From an uncultured Muribaculaceae bacterium (GTDB lineage Bacteria > Bacteroidota > Bacteroidia > Bacteroidales > Muribaculaceae): a DNA stretch of 56,653 nt. Every line of letters starts with the position of its first letter. The first letter of the stretch is position 1. The DNA lies in assembly GCA_910589425.1 (NCBI GenBank), contig CAJUSZ010000016.1, forward strand, positions 1 through 56,653, read 5' to 3'. The position numbers and the translations under genes are program-made. This document shows, in pieces, positions 24,911-33,855 of the stretch. Below the pieces are notes generated by a model. The model did not search any database. It was not told where the DNA came from and saw nothing but the letters and a program-made list of their open reading frames with translations.

Positions 24911-26710
24911 TTAATCATCAGTGTAGTGTCTGAGCAGCGCCCGGTATGAACTGAATATTTTGGATTTGCTCACAAAACCGATATATCTGTCTCCATCCAC
25001 AACAGGAAGATTCCAGGCGTGGGTATCGTCGAAAATCTTCATCACTTCCTCCATGGGAGTGTTAATGTCGATCCGTGCCGGGGGAGTGGACATGAAACGC
25101 CTCACGTGCATTTTCTTGTATAGATCCGGGCGGAACATGATGTTGCGTATGTCATCGAGCAGCACCACGCCTTTGAAACATCCGCTCTGGTCTACTACCG
25201 GAAAAAGATTCCTGCGCGATGTGGCTATGATGTCGACCACTTCCTTGAGATTCATGTCTGGCGATACGGTCTTGAAATCGTGTTCGATGACATTGTCTAC
25301 TTTGAGCAGCGACAGCACGGCCTTGTCTTTTTCATGAGTGAACAGTTCCCCTTTACGGGCAAGTCGCATGGAATAGATGCTGTATGGCTGAAAAATCCTT
25401 ACGGTCATGTAGGCGAGCGTGGAAACGATGAGCAGAGGTAGGAAAAGATCATATCCGCCTGTCATCTCGGCTGTGAGGAAGATCGCCATCAGAGGAGCAT
25501 GCATCACTCCGCTCATGACTCCGGCCATCCCGAGAAGAGCGAAATTTTTGTCGGAAATTCCGGTTTCAGGCCAGAATTGGTTCATGCAATATGCAAATAG
25601 AAAGCCCGACATGGCGCCCACAAACAATGACGGGGCGAACGTGCCACCCACGCCTCCGGCTCCATTGGTGGCGCTTGTGGCAAATGCTTTCATCAGGATG
25701 ACCAATGTGATGAATAATGCGATGAACCATGCGTCATTCCTGTCTACGTAAAAGAATGTTCCGTCAACTATAGACGCCGGATTGCCGTCGAGAAGATTGT
25801 TGATCGCTCCGTAGCCTTCGCCAAACAGCGGAGGGAAAAGGAAGATCAGTAATGCCAGGATTGTCCCTCCTGCGAGGACTTTCAGCCAGCGTCGGTTTAT
25901 CTTGCCGAACAGATCTTCCATGCGGGTCATGACCAGGGTGAAATATAGGGAGACAAACCCTGTGAAAATGCCGAGAAGAATAGTATATGGTATCTTGCGG
26001 GTAAAGAACGGCTCGCTTTGCACAAAGAAGAATTCAGCGCTGTAGCCCTCCATCACGTATGCCACGGTGGCTCCGGCGATTGATGAGAGCAGTAACGGCA
26101 TGATAGTGGTGCCAGTAAGGTCAATCATCAGAACTTCGAGAGTGAAAAGCATCCCGGCTATCGGAGCCCGGAAAATTCCGGCGATCCCGGCGGCGGCACC
26201 GCATCCCACGAGTATCATCAGAATCTTTGGAGATAGTCTGAATGCCTGTCCGAGATTAGAGCCGATTGCTGAACCTGTGAACACAATAGGGCCTTCTGCC
26301 CCGACCGATCCTCCGAAGCCTATTGTTATGGAGGAGGCCACCAGAGACGCATACATGTTATGCTTCTTAAGGCGCGATTTCCGTTGAGAAATGGCATAGA
26401 GGACCCGTGTTACTCCGTGAGATATATTGTCTTTCACAACATATCTGACGAAAAGCACGGTGAGGATTATTCCAGCCATCGGCAGTGCCAGATATAGCCA
26501 GTTGGCCGTTGTTACCACAACGCTGCCTGTCAATGAATGCGATATCAGGTGGATAAGAAACTTAAGGAGCTGAGCTGCCAGACCTCCTAATATGCCCACT
26601 ACGAGAGCCAGCAGGATCAGGAAAGATCTTTCCTTTATGTGCTTTTCCCTCCAGAGTACAATCTTGAACCAGAATCGCGTCAGAGCATTGTTGTGTTCAG
26701 TGTATGCCAT
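24911..26710 (-). CDS. ClC family chloride channel/antiporter with CBS pair
   Basis: A 599-residue membrane protein. The ClC core spans about residues 25-440: GSVGAEGP (134-141) contains the gating glutamate Glu139 of the GxEGP motif, and GGVGGTFAPSLFVGA is the second anion-site motif. A pair of CBS domains fills about 460-595, with LFPVVDQSG and NLPVVDGDRYIGFVSKS. CBS domains on ClC proteins often sense adenine nucleotides. Whether it is a channel or a Cl-/H+ exchanger cannot be decided from the motifs I can see. Part of the tsaC-like to menE operon. Confidence 0.93.
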   Translation of the reverse strand: MAYTEHNNALTRFWFKIVLWREKHIKERSFLILLALVVGILGGLAAQLLKFLIHLISHSLTGSVVVTTANWLYLALPMAGIILTVLFVRYVVKDNISHGVTRVLYAISQRKSRLKKHNMYASLVASSITIGFGGSVGAEGPIVFTGSAIGSNLGQAFRLSPKILMILVGCGAAAGIAGIFRAPIAGMLFTLEVLMIDLTGTTIMPLLLSSIAGATVAYVMEGYSAEFFFVQSEPFFTRKIPYTILLGIFTGFVSLYFTLVMTRMEDLFGKINRRWLKVLAGGTILALLIFLFPPLFGEGYGAINNLLDGNPASIVDGTFFYVDRNDAWFIALFITLVILMKAFATSATNGAGGVGGTFAPSLFVGAMSGFLFAYCMNQFWPETGISDKNFALLGMAGVMSGVMHAPLMAIFLTAEMTGGYDLFLPLLIVSTLAYMTVRIFQPYSIYSMRLARKGELFTHEKDKAVLSLLKVDNVIEHDFKTVSPDMNLKEVVDIIATSRRNLFPVVDQSGCFKGVVLLDDIRNIMFRPDLYKKMHVRRFMSTPPARIDINTPMEEVMKIFDDTHAWNLPVVDGDRYIGFVSKSKIFSSYRALLRHYTDD

Positions 26711-26729
26711 TTGTTTTCCTGCTTATTTA

Positions 26730-28142
26730 TTATTTCCCCTTTCCACCGAGTACGGTTCTTATGGTGTATATCATGATTTTGAAATCGACAGATACGGACA
26801 TATTGGCAAGATATACAAGGTCGTATCGGGTACGCGCCACCATTTGGTCAACTGACGACGCGTAGCCGTATTTCACCATTCCCCAGGATGTGATTCCCGG
26901 ACGGACCTGATGGACAAGGGTATAATACGGTGCTTTCTCTACTATCTGACGGATAAAAAACTCACGCTCCGGTCTTGGCCCTACGATCGACATGTCTCCC
27001 TTAAGCACGTTTATGAATTGTGGCACTTCGTCGAGCCTGTATTTCCTGAGTATGTGTCCGATTGGTGTGATTCTGCTGTCGGAGTCTGACGTAAGCTGAG
27101 GCCCGTTGGATTCCGCATCGGTATACATTGTCCGGAATTTTATTATATTGAATGGCTTCTGCCTGTAACCGATACGGCGCTGCCTGTAGAACACGGGACC
27201 CGGCGAACTATGCTTCACCATAAGGGCTATGACCATGACCGGAATCGCGAGCATAATGAGAGCCGTGAGTGAGAAAAATATGTCGATCAGTCGTTTGATG
27301 TTTTTACTCGACTCGCCAAGCCTCGGCCCGGAGAGGTCTACGAATGGTTCTGCATAAATGTCTTGCAGATGGATCGATGATGTTACGTAATCGAGGGTGT
27401 CGGGGGCTATCCGGATCGAAGTGCCGAGCGGGAAAAGACGATAGAGATAGGATAACACCGTGCGGTCATTGAACGTCTCCGGAGAAATAAAAATCTGGGA
27501 TACGTTCATGGATCTGACTATGCCGGGAAGCTCGTCGAATGAAACCAGCTTTGCCGGGAGTTCTGCCGCTCTGTTTTCTCCGGGGATCTCGACAAATCCC
27601 ACTACGTTGTATCCGATGCTCAACCGCGGATCCGAAAGATTGTCTGCCGTGGCCTTACCCACTTTCGATGCTCCTATGATTATTGCCGGTTGCTTCCAGT
27701 TTCTCCGTTTGAACGCCTTGATCGTATGGGATGTTATCAGGAGTCTTGACAGATATGTCGGTGTGAATATAAGACCGAGCAGAGTGAGCAGCATCATGTA
27801 GTTGGTGCTGACAATCATGGATTGGTCATTGGTCAGCAGAGCCAGATATATCAGGAATGTGGCAAACAATGCGGACACAAATGTTGTGGTTAGTTCCTGA
27901 AGTCTGGATTTTTTATAAGGATGATTGTAGTAGCCTGATATCCAATATATGCCAAGCATGGTCAACGGAATGATAATCTGTTCGATTATCATTTTGCCGG
28001 AAGACACGAACGATGCGAATGAATTGAACGGGGCTATGTGAAAATAGAAAAACCGATAGTAGTTGAATGCCAAGAAAGAGATGTTGGCTGTCAGAAAGTC
28101 GGCCAATACGTATTTTAATCTTTGTAATCTGATGTTTTCCAT
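26730..28142 (-). CDS. undecaprenyl-phosphate sugar-1-phosphate transferase (WcaJ/WbaP type)
   Basis: A 470-residue polyisoprenyl-phosphate hexose-1-phosphate transferase that starts assembly of an exopolysaccharide or capsule repeat on the inner membrane. Four N-terminal membrane helices (about 10-125), a cytoplasmic Rossmann-like region (IIGASKVGKATADN), a fifth hydrophobic helix (about 285-308), and a catalytic domain with SPGPVFYRQRRIGY, FNIIKFRTMY, RKYRLDEVPQFINVLKGDMSIVGPRPE. The usual glycan cluster is absent here; the gene sits 20 bases after a tsaC-like gene in a housekeeping operon, so it may serve a general glycan. Confidence 0.93.
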   Translation of the reverse strand: MENIRLQRLKYVLADFLTANISFLAFNYYRFFYFHIAPFNSFASFVSSGKMIIEQIIIPLTMLGIYWISGYYNHPYKKSRLQELTTTFVSALFATFLIYLALLTNDQSMIVSTNYMMLLTLLGLIFTPTYLSRLLITSHTIKAFKRRNWKQPAIIIGASKVGKATADNLSDPRLSIGYNVVGFVEIPGENRAAELPAKLVSFDELPGIVRSMNVSQIFISPETFNDRTVLSYLYRLFPLGTSIRIAPDTLDYVTSSIHLQDIYAEPFVDLSGPRLGESSKNIKRLIDIFFSLTALIMLAIPVMVIALMVKHSSPGPVFYRQRRIGYRQKPFNIIKFRTMYTDAESNGPQLTSDSDSRITPIGHILRKYRLDEVPQFINVLKGDMSIVGPRPEREFFIRQIVEKAPYYTLVHQVRPGITSWGMVKYGYASSVDQMVARTRYDLVYLANMSVSVDFKIMIYTIRTVLGGKGK

Positions 28143-28161
28143 CTTGGCAAATCGGGATTTA

Positions 28162-28758
28162 TCAGCGTAGAACTTTGAACAGTCCTCCCGCGCTCAGTTT
28201 AATTACAGATGACGGATGCGCGTCTTTTCCCATGTCGCGCCCGTAATGCACCGCGTAATCCACAGAGTCGATGATTCGTCCATCAATTGACGCGAAATCT
28301 GTGGAAGACGCCATCCCGCTCAAGTTTGCGGAAGTGGACACCACCGGTTTGCCGAGCCTGCGGCACAGTTCGTTGGAAAATGACTCTGAAGTTATTCTTA
28401 TCCCTGCGGAACCATCTGGGGCAAGGAGAGACTTCGCAAGTCCTGTGGGATTGTCGTAGACTATCGTTATTGGATGTACGGCAGCCTCGATCAGATCATA
28501 AGCCACTTCTGGAATATCAGAAACCGTTCTTTCCAGCATTGCCAATGAATCCACCAGTGAAAGCATGGACTTGCTGTCCTCGCGTTGTTTGATTTGAAAA
28601 ATCTTCCTTACAGCATCTTCATTTGTAGCGTCACAGCCGATACCCCATACGGTGTCCGTCGGGTACAGGATTATGCCCCCTTTTCTCAAGACATCGGTGG
28701 CATTCTTTATATCGGCCTGAAAATCATTTGTCAGACGTGGCAGATGTCGCTTCTCCAT
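28162..28758 (-). CDS. L-threonylcarbamoyladenylate synthase (TsaC/YrdC type)
   Basis: A 198-residue YrdC-domain protein that makes threonylcarbamoyl-AMP from threonine, bicarbonate and ATP for the t6A37 tRNA modification. It shows GGIILYPTDTVWGIGCDA, the KQREDSKSML substrate loop, and PVVSTSANLSG. It is the short form without the Sua5 domain. TsaD, its partner in t6A formation, is encoded at 51355 in the same window. First gene of the minus-strand operon reaching menE. Confidence 0.93.
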   Translation of the reverse strand: MEKRHLPRLTNDFQADIKNATDVLRKGGIILYPTDTVWGIGCDATNEDAVRKIFQIKQREDSKSMLSLVDSLAMLERTVSDIPEVAYDLIEAAVHPITIVYDNPTGLAKSLLAPDGSAGIRITSESFSNELCRRLGKPVVSTSANLSGMASSTDFASIDGRIIDSVDYAVHYGRDMGKDAHPSSVIKLSAGGLFKVLR

Positions 28759-28783
28759 TCGGTATAATCAGGGAAATAGAAGT

Positions 28784-28815
28784 CAAAATTAACAAAAAAC
28801 TACGGGGTCTGCAAA
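28784..28815 (-). promoter_or_regulatory. promoter of the tsaC-like to menE operon
   Basis: Minus strand TTTG (28815-28812), 20 bases, TAATTTTG (28791-28784), a full consensus match 26 bases before the ATG at 28758. Confidence 0.85.
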
Positions 28816-28839
28816 TCTTTTATTTAGCAAAATGCAGTC

Positions 28840-30777
28840 TTAAAGCGATTCTGCTTCCTCAAGCCATAGTTTCGACGATGCGTCGCTTGGCATTCTCCAG
28901 TCGCCTCGTGGCGACAGGCAGACGCTGCCTACTTTGGGCCCGTCCGGCATACATGAGCGCTTGAACTGTTGCGAGAAGAAGCGCCTGTAAAATGTCTTGA
29001 GCCAGTGCCTGACAGTGGCTTTGTCATATTTTCCATCAAATGCTTTCAATGCAAGGTGATAGATCTTGTAGGGCCGGAATGCGGATCTGATGGTGTGGTA
29101 TATGAAAAAATCATGGAGTTCGTATGGACCCACAAGGTCTTCCGTCTTCTGTGTGATCTCTCCGTTTTCATCGGCAGGAACCAGCTCGGGACTTATAGGA
29201 GTGTCTGCGATGTCGAGCAGAGCGGCAGCAAGCCTCTGGTCATGACACTCGTTGGCATAATGGCGCACAAGGTAGCGGACAAGGGTTTTGGGCACAGATG
29301 CGTTTACGCCGTACATCGAGATCTGGTCGCCATTATAAGTACACCATCCGAGCGCAAGTTCTGACAGATCTCCTGTGCCAAGAACCATCCCGGACGTCTG
29401 GTTGGCATGATCCATAAGAATCTGGGTCCGTTCCCTTGCCTGGGAGTTCTCGTAAGTGATGTCGTGTATGGCCGGATTGTGGCCGATGTCTGAAAAATGC
29501 TGTTCAACCGACTTGGATATCGGAATCTCAATTGCGGAGACTCCGAGAAGCCGCATTATTTCCCATGCGTTTGAGTGGGTGCGTCCGGTGGTCCCGAATC
29601 CGGGCATTGTGATTGCATGGATTCCTTTCCGGTCGATTCCGAGTATGTCGAATGCTTTGACAGCTACAAGCAGGGCAAGGGTGGAATCAAGCCCTCCGGA
29701 AATGCCGACGCTCAGATTTTTACAGCCTGTGGCTTCAAGTCGCTGCACGAGCCCGGATGCCTGTATTGAGAAAATCTCGTCGCATCTTGATGCGAGTCCC
29801 GTCGCATCGGCCGGCACAAACGGAGTCGGATTGACGGTGCGTCTCAGATCCGGGTCGGCTACATCCGGCATACAGGTTTCAGCACAGTCGATTATGCGCA
29901 TTGCCGGTAAGTCGCGGGATGGCTCTGAGAATGTCTGATACCATTGCCGGTCGTCGGAAAGTTTCTCAATGTCGGTGTCGGCTATTGAAAAATGTTCGTT
30001 CCTGTCAAATGGGGTGCTTTGGGACAGGATATGTCCGTCTTCCGCCACTGCCGTGATGCCGGAGAATACGAGATCTGTAGAAGACTCGCCTGCGCCAGCT
30101 GAAGAATAGACATACACACACCTGCATCGGGCGCTCTGGTTCCTGATAAGATCCATAAGATATTCCCTTTTCCCGATTAGTTCCGGGCTGGCTGAGAGAT
30201 TGGCCACAACCGATGCTCCTGCCATGGACGCCTTGCTCCCCGGAGATACCGGCACCCACATGTCCTCGCATATCTCCACCGCAGTCAGTGCGCCGCCTAT
30301 TTTAAAGAGCAGGTCTGTCCCGAATGGGAAATTTATCCCCTTTATTGAAATCATGGAATCTCCGGAAGGGATTTCCAAAGCGGATGCGAACCAGCGGCGT
30401 TCGTAGAATTCATTATAGTTAGGAAGATGTGTCTTTGGAACGACTCCCTTGATTACACCTCCGGAGGCGACAACCGCACAATTATATAGCTTCTGACGGT
30501 GTCTCAGAGGTGCGCCGAATATCATCGTGAGTCCGGTCGATTCTGTAGCGGCCGCGAGCTGGATGCAAGCTTCCTCAACCTTGTCAAGCAGCAGCCGCTG
30601 GCGGAACAGATCCCCGCAGGTATAGCCAGTCAGGCAGAGCTCGGGAGCGACGAGGAGATTGATCTTCCCGCTGATGGCTCTGTTGGTGATTTCAGTTAGG
30701 GAGGCAAGATTGTGGGCGATATCCCCGATCTTTACTTTTGCCGACACTGCGGCAACACGCAGATATTTGGATTCCAT
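28840..30777 (-). CDS. nadE: glutamine-dependent NAD+ synthetase
   Basis: A 645-residue two-domain enzyme, last step of NAD synthesis. The N-terminal nitrilase-type glutaminase (about 1-290) has Glu in LLVAPELCLTGY, Lys in VVPKTHLPNY and Cys in AVEICEDMW. The C-terminal synthetase has the PP-loop SGGLDSTLALL, and VLGTGDLSELALGW. Length matches the large bacterial form. The ATG at 30777 is chosen; the longer frame starts at a TTG that is the end of the -7 box at 30802-30809. Confidence 0.97.
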   Translation of the reverse strand: MESKYLRVAAVSAKVKIGDIAHNLASLTEITNRAISGKINLLVAPELCLTGYTCGDLFRQRLLLDKVEEACIQLAAATESTGLTMIFGAPLRHRQKLYNCAVVASGGVIKGVVPKTHLPNYNEFYERRWFASALEIPSGDSMISIKGINFPFGTDLLFKIGGALTAVEICEDMWVPVSPGSKASMAGASVVANLSASPELIGKREYLMDLIRNQSARCRCVYVYSSAGAGESSTDLVFSGITAVAEDGHILSQSTPFDRNEHFSIADTDIEKLSDDRQWYQTFSEPSRDLPAMRIIDCAETCMPDVADPDLRRTVNPTPFVPADATGLASRCDEIFSIQASGLVQRLEATGCKNLSVGISGGLDSTLALLVAVKAFDILGIDRKGIHAITMPGFGTTGRTHSNAWEIMRLLGVSAIEIPISKSVEQHFSDIGHNPAIHDITYENSQARERTQILMDHANQTSGMVLGTGDLSELALGWCTYNGDQISMYGVNASVPKTLVRYLVRHYANECHDQRLAAALLDIADTPISPELVPADENGEITQKTEDLVGPYELHDFFIYHTIRSAFRPYKIYHLALKAFDGKYDKATVRHWLKTFYRRFFSQQFKRSCMPDGPKVGSVCLSPRGDWRMPSDASSKLWLEEAESL

Positions 30778-30801
30778 CGTATGTTCAGTCTGTTTATGAT
30801 A

Positions 30802-30809
30802 CAAAAGTA
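30802..30809 (-). promoter_or_regulatory. -7 box of nadE
   Basis: Minus strand TACTTTTG fits TAnnTTTG, 24 bases before the nadE ATG. The -33 region is AT-rich without a clear TTTG. Confidence 0.6.
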
Positions 30810-30945
30810 AGAAAAACTTTTTAGAAACTTTAAATGTTTTTCAGACAAATTCCGTTATTCCTTACAATGGGGCTTGTCCCGCATCCTTAGGAAAGGGCTG
30901 GAGGTTCCGCGGACTGATAAAAGACAGATTATATATTTTACTTGA

Positions 30946-31437
30946 ATGAAGTACATTAAACTAAAAAAAATCTTCCGGATTGTTGCAATCGCCGCTATTG
31001 TGTCGCTCTTTCCAGCGATGGCTTCCGCACAGAAAGGGGAGAAGACTCTGGGGGTGGCAGGCGGTTTCGCCTCGTTTAACAAGAGCGGTATGGCTGGAGT
31101 ATATTTCCAGTATTCCTTTGCCGAGCATGTGCGTATATCTCCGGAGGTCGACTATGTGTTCCGCAATGACGGCAAATCCGGTTTGGCTGCAAGCATCGAC
31201 ATGCATTTCCCTTTTCGTGTGGCACGCGGATTCAAGCTTTACCCGCTTGCCGGCGTGGCGTTCAATAACTGGAGTTTTCCGGATGGTGATTCAAAAAGCC
31301 GCTGCGGTCTTGACTTTGGCGGAGGGCTGGATCTTTACATGACCACCCAGCTGAAGCTGACTGTCCAGGGAAAGTATTCATTGCTTAAAGACACCGGAGG
31401 GGCTTTTGTAACCGTAGGCCTGGGTTATGTGTTTTGA
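30946..31437 (+). CDS. small outer-membrane beta-barrel protein
   Basis: A 163-residue protein. Residues 1-28 are a signal peptide ending in ASA. The rest alternates short amphipathic strands (GVYFQYSF, RISPEVDYVF, GLAASIDMHFPF, FKLYPLAGVAF, LTVQGKYSLL) and ends in ...VTVGLGYVF, the terminal aromatic residue used by the BAM complex. This fits the OmpA/OmpX-like eight-strand barrel group (outer membrane protein beta-barrel domain). Function unknown. Divergent from nadE, with a 168-base shared upstream region. Confidence 0.8.
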   Translation: MKYIKLKKIFRIVAIAAIVSLFPAMASAQKGEKTLGVAGGFASFNKSGMAGVYFQYSFAEHVRISPEVDYVFRNDGKSGLAASIDMHFPFRVARGFKLYPLAGVAFNNWSFPDGDSKSRCGLDFGGGLDLYMTTQLKLTVQGKYSLLKDTGGAFVTVGLGYVF

Positions 31438-31450
31438 GGGGGATAATATC

Positions 31451-31480
31451 GGCTTTTATGTCGCCGGGCGTATTTTTTTG
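31451..31480 (+). terminator. weak terminator after the beta-barrel gene
   Basis: A short CGGC/GCCG stem with a 9-base loop, then TTTTTTT about ten bases on. It lies just after the stop at 31437. Confidence 0.4.
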
Positions 31481-31522
31481 TGTTGACGATCCGGTCAGGA
31501 TAGAGAAAAATTGTCATTGAAA

Positions 31523-31554
31523 TTTCGTTGTTTCCAAATGATTTAATACCTTTG
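31523..31554 (+). promoter_or_regulatory. promoter of the nucleoside transporter-rsmE-kdsA-TPR unit
   Basis: TTTC (31523-31526), 20 bases, TACCTTTG (31547-31554). The -7 box is a full match. The leader to the ATG at 31697 is about 135 bases and holds a 13-codon ORF at 31575-31616 of unknown meaning. Confidence 0.65.
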
Positions 31555-31696
31555 TAGGGTTAAAAACAAATGTTATGAAAGAAATAAGCATCTTTTGTGG
31601 GAAAAGTATCTTATGAAAGTGTTGATATAGTGAGAGCGGATAGCTTTCCTTGTCAGTTTCATCCGTAAAATTTGTTTTATACATAAAAATCTTACC

Positions 31697-33043
31697 ATGA
31701 ATAGTATTAAAACGCGGCTGTCTGTGCTAAGCTTCCTGGAGTTTGCCGTATGGGGCAGCTATCTTGTGTCGTTAGGCATTTATTTAGGTGGAGCCGGTCT
31801 GGGCGACCACGTGTTCTGGTTCTATACAGTGCAGGGGATCGTCTCCCTCTTCATGCCGGCGCTTGTCGGTATTGTGGCTGACAGATGGATACCGGCCCAG
31901 AAGATGCTGAGCCTGTGCCATGGACTTGCTGCCGCTTTCATGCTTCTTGCCGGAGGATATTGCTGGATGAACGGTGATGGGATCCAGTTCGGGCCATTAT
32001 TCGCTCTCTACACATTGTCGGTGGCGTTCTTTATGCCTACCATAGGTCTGACGAATTCGGTGGCGTTCAACGCGCTCAATAAGGCTGGACTTGACACCGT
32101 TACTGCGTTCCCTCCGATCAGGGTGTGGGGTACGGTTGGCTTCATTTGCGCCGAGTTGTTTGTGAATTTTACTGGCTTCCAAAGCAGCTACATGCAGTTG
32201 ATCACGTGTGGTGCCGTGAGCGTCATAATGATGCTTTATTCGCTGACAATGCCGGCATGTCCGGTCAACAAGTCAACTGGATCCTCCGTCGCCGACACCC
32301 TCGGTTTGACTGCGTTCAAGTTATTCAAACGTAAGACCATGGCGGTGTTCTTCATATTCTCCATGTTGCTTGGAGTCTGCCTTCAGGTTACAAACAGCTA
32401 TGGCACCATGTTTATAGACAGTTTCCAGAAGATCGCTGAATATGCGAATGACTGGGCAGCCAAGAACGCCACAGCGCTCACGGCAGTGTCTCAGGCGAGC
32501 GAGGCTCTGTGCATATTGATGATCCCTTATTGCCTGAAGCGTTTCGGCATAAAGGGTGTAATGCTTATGGCAATGATCGCATGGGTGTTCAGATTCGGTT
32601 TCTTCGGCATCGGAAATACGAGCGGAGGATTGATATTCCTCATTCTTTCATGCATAGTTTATGGAGTTGCATTTGATTTCTTCAATGTGGCCGGTGGTCT
32701 TTTTGTAGATCAGCAGACAGATAAATCCATCAGATCGAGTGCGCAGGGACTGTTCATGATAATGACCAATGGCATTGGCGCGAGTCTCGGCACTGTTCTT
32801 GCCGGAAATCTTGTGATAAACAAGCATGTCGATATGAGTCCGGCTGCGGACGCTACATTGAATCTCGCAGGATGGCATCATTCATGGCTGATCTTCGCAT
32901 GCTATGCACTTGTGATCAGTGTACTGTTCGTGATATGTTTCAAATCTCCGAAAAACACCGCAGGTACACTTACGGATGATGAATCCTATGATGTAGCCGG
33001 AGGGGATCCGGAAGGAATGGTGGACGAAAACCATAAGTATTGA
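31697..33043 (+). CDS. nucleoside:H+ symporter family MFS transporter
   Basis: A 448-residue, about 12-helix inner-membrane transporter of the NHS/NupG branch of the major facilitator superfamily. Visible marks: MNSIKTRLSVLSFLEFAVWGSYLVSLGIYL at the start, GIVADRWIPAQKML in the loop between helices 2 and 3, FPPIRVWGTVGFI at helix 5, and YGVAFDFFNVAGGLFVDQQ late. NupG and XapB import nucleosides with protons; the exact substrate is not predictable. Codes in the same reading frame as the following rsmE, separated by its own TGA. Confidence 0.9.
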   Translation: MNSIKTRLSVLSFLEFAVWGSYLVSLGIYLGGAGLGDHVFWFYTVQGIVSLFMPALVGIVADRWIPAQKMLSLCHGLAAAFMLLAGGYCWMNGDGIQFGPLFALYTLSVAFFMPTIGLTNSVAFNALNKAGLDTVTAFPPIRVWGTVGFICAELFVNFTGFQSSYMQLITCGAVSVIMMLYSLTMPACPVNKSTGSSVADTLGLTAFKLFKRKTMAVFFIFSMLLGVCLQVTNSYGTMFIDSFQKIAEYANDWAAKNATALTAVSQASEALCILMIPYCLKRFGIKGVMLMAMIAWVFRFGFFGIGNTSGGLIFLILSCIVYGVAFDFFNVAGGLFVDQQTDKSIRSSAQGLFMIMTNGIGASLGTVLAGNLVINKHVDMSPAADATLNLAGWHHSWLIFACYALVISVLFVICFKSPKNTAGTLTDDESYDVAGGDPEGMVDENHKY

Positions 33044-33064
33044 TTCAATTACCCGATATCAGTC

Positions 33065-33805
33065 TTGATACAATTTTTTGCTCCAGATATTGAAAATGAC
33101 GGACTTCTTCCCGAGGAGGAGTCCGCTCATTGTGTACGTGTTCTGCGGCATAAGTCCGGAGATCGCATACACGTAACCGACGGGAAAGGGAAGCGGTTTC
33201 TCTGTGAGATAGATGAGGCCGACGCACGCCATACAAGAGTCAGGATTATCTCTGATGAAATCCTTCTGCCCCATTGGGGATGCCGCATAACTCTTGCCGT
33301 AGCTCCGACCAAGAACTCCGACAGGATGGAATGGCTTTTTGAAAAGGCTGTTGAAATAGGGGTGGACGAGATCGTGCTGCTCCGCTGTGAGCATTCGGAG
33401 CGTAAGAATGTCAATCTACAGCGTCTGCGCAGAATTCTCGTAAGCGCGATGAAGCAGAGTCTGAAAACCACTTTGCCTGTGGTCAAGGATATGATTACGT
33501 TGAAAGATTTTGTGGCTTGCTGTAATACAGAGAGAAAATACTTCGGATATTGCGATCCTTCGCTGCCAAAAAGAATATTTGCTTCAGTCTGTCGTCCTTC
33601 AGCAGACACGACGGTCATGATAGGACCGGAAGGGGATTTCTCACCAGTCGAGGTGAAGAGTTCACTGGAAGCGGGATTTATCCCGGTAAGTTTCGGAGAA
33701 AGCCGGCTGAGAACTGAAACGGCAGCATTGTTCGCTCTCGGAATAGTGCATACGGTAAATCAGATCAGCCAGACCCGGGAGCCGCATTGTAAAAAACAAG
33801 AGTGA
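33065..33805 (+). CDS. rsmE: 16S rRNA (uracil1498-N3)-methyltransferase
   Basis: A 246-residue SPOUT methyltransferase that methylates U1498 of 16S rRNA with SAM. N-terminal PUA-like domain with HCVRVLRHKSGDRIHVTDGKG; C-terminal trefoil knot with MIGPEGDFSPVEV and the closing SFGESRLRTETAALFALG. The start is the TTG at 33065, giving MIQFFAPD, which matches the family N-terminus; no ATG or GTG lies between the upstream in-frame TGA (33041-33043) and residue 1. It begins 21 bases after the transporter gene. Confidence 0.94.
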   Translation: MIQFFAPDIENDGLLPEEESAHCVRVLRHKSGDRIHVTDGKGKRFLCEIDEADARHTRVRIISDEILLPHWGCRITLAVAPTKNSDRMEWLFEKAVEIGVDEIVLLRCEHSERKNVNLQRLRRILVSAMKQSLKTTLPVVKDMITLKDFVACCNTERKYFGYCDPSLPKRIFASVCRPSADTTVMIGPEGDFSPVEVKSSLEAGFIPVSFGESRLRTETAALFALGIVHTVNQISQTREPHCKKQE

Positions 33806-33855
33806 GTTTGACAATCAAAAGCACTCTAAGAAGATGAAAGATACTGGAAATAAAA

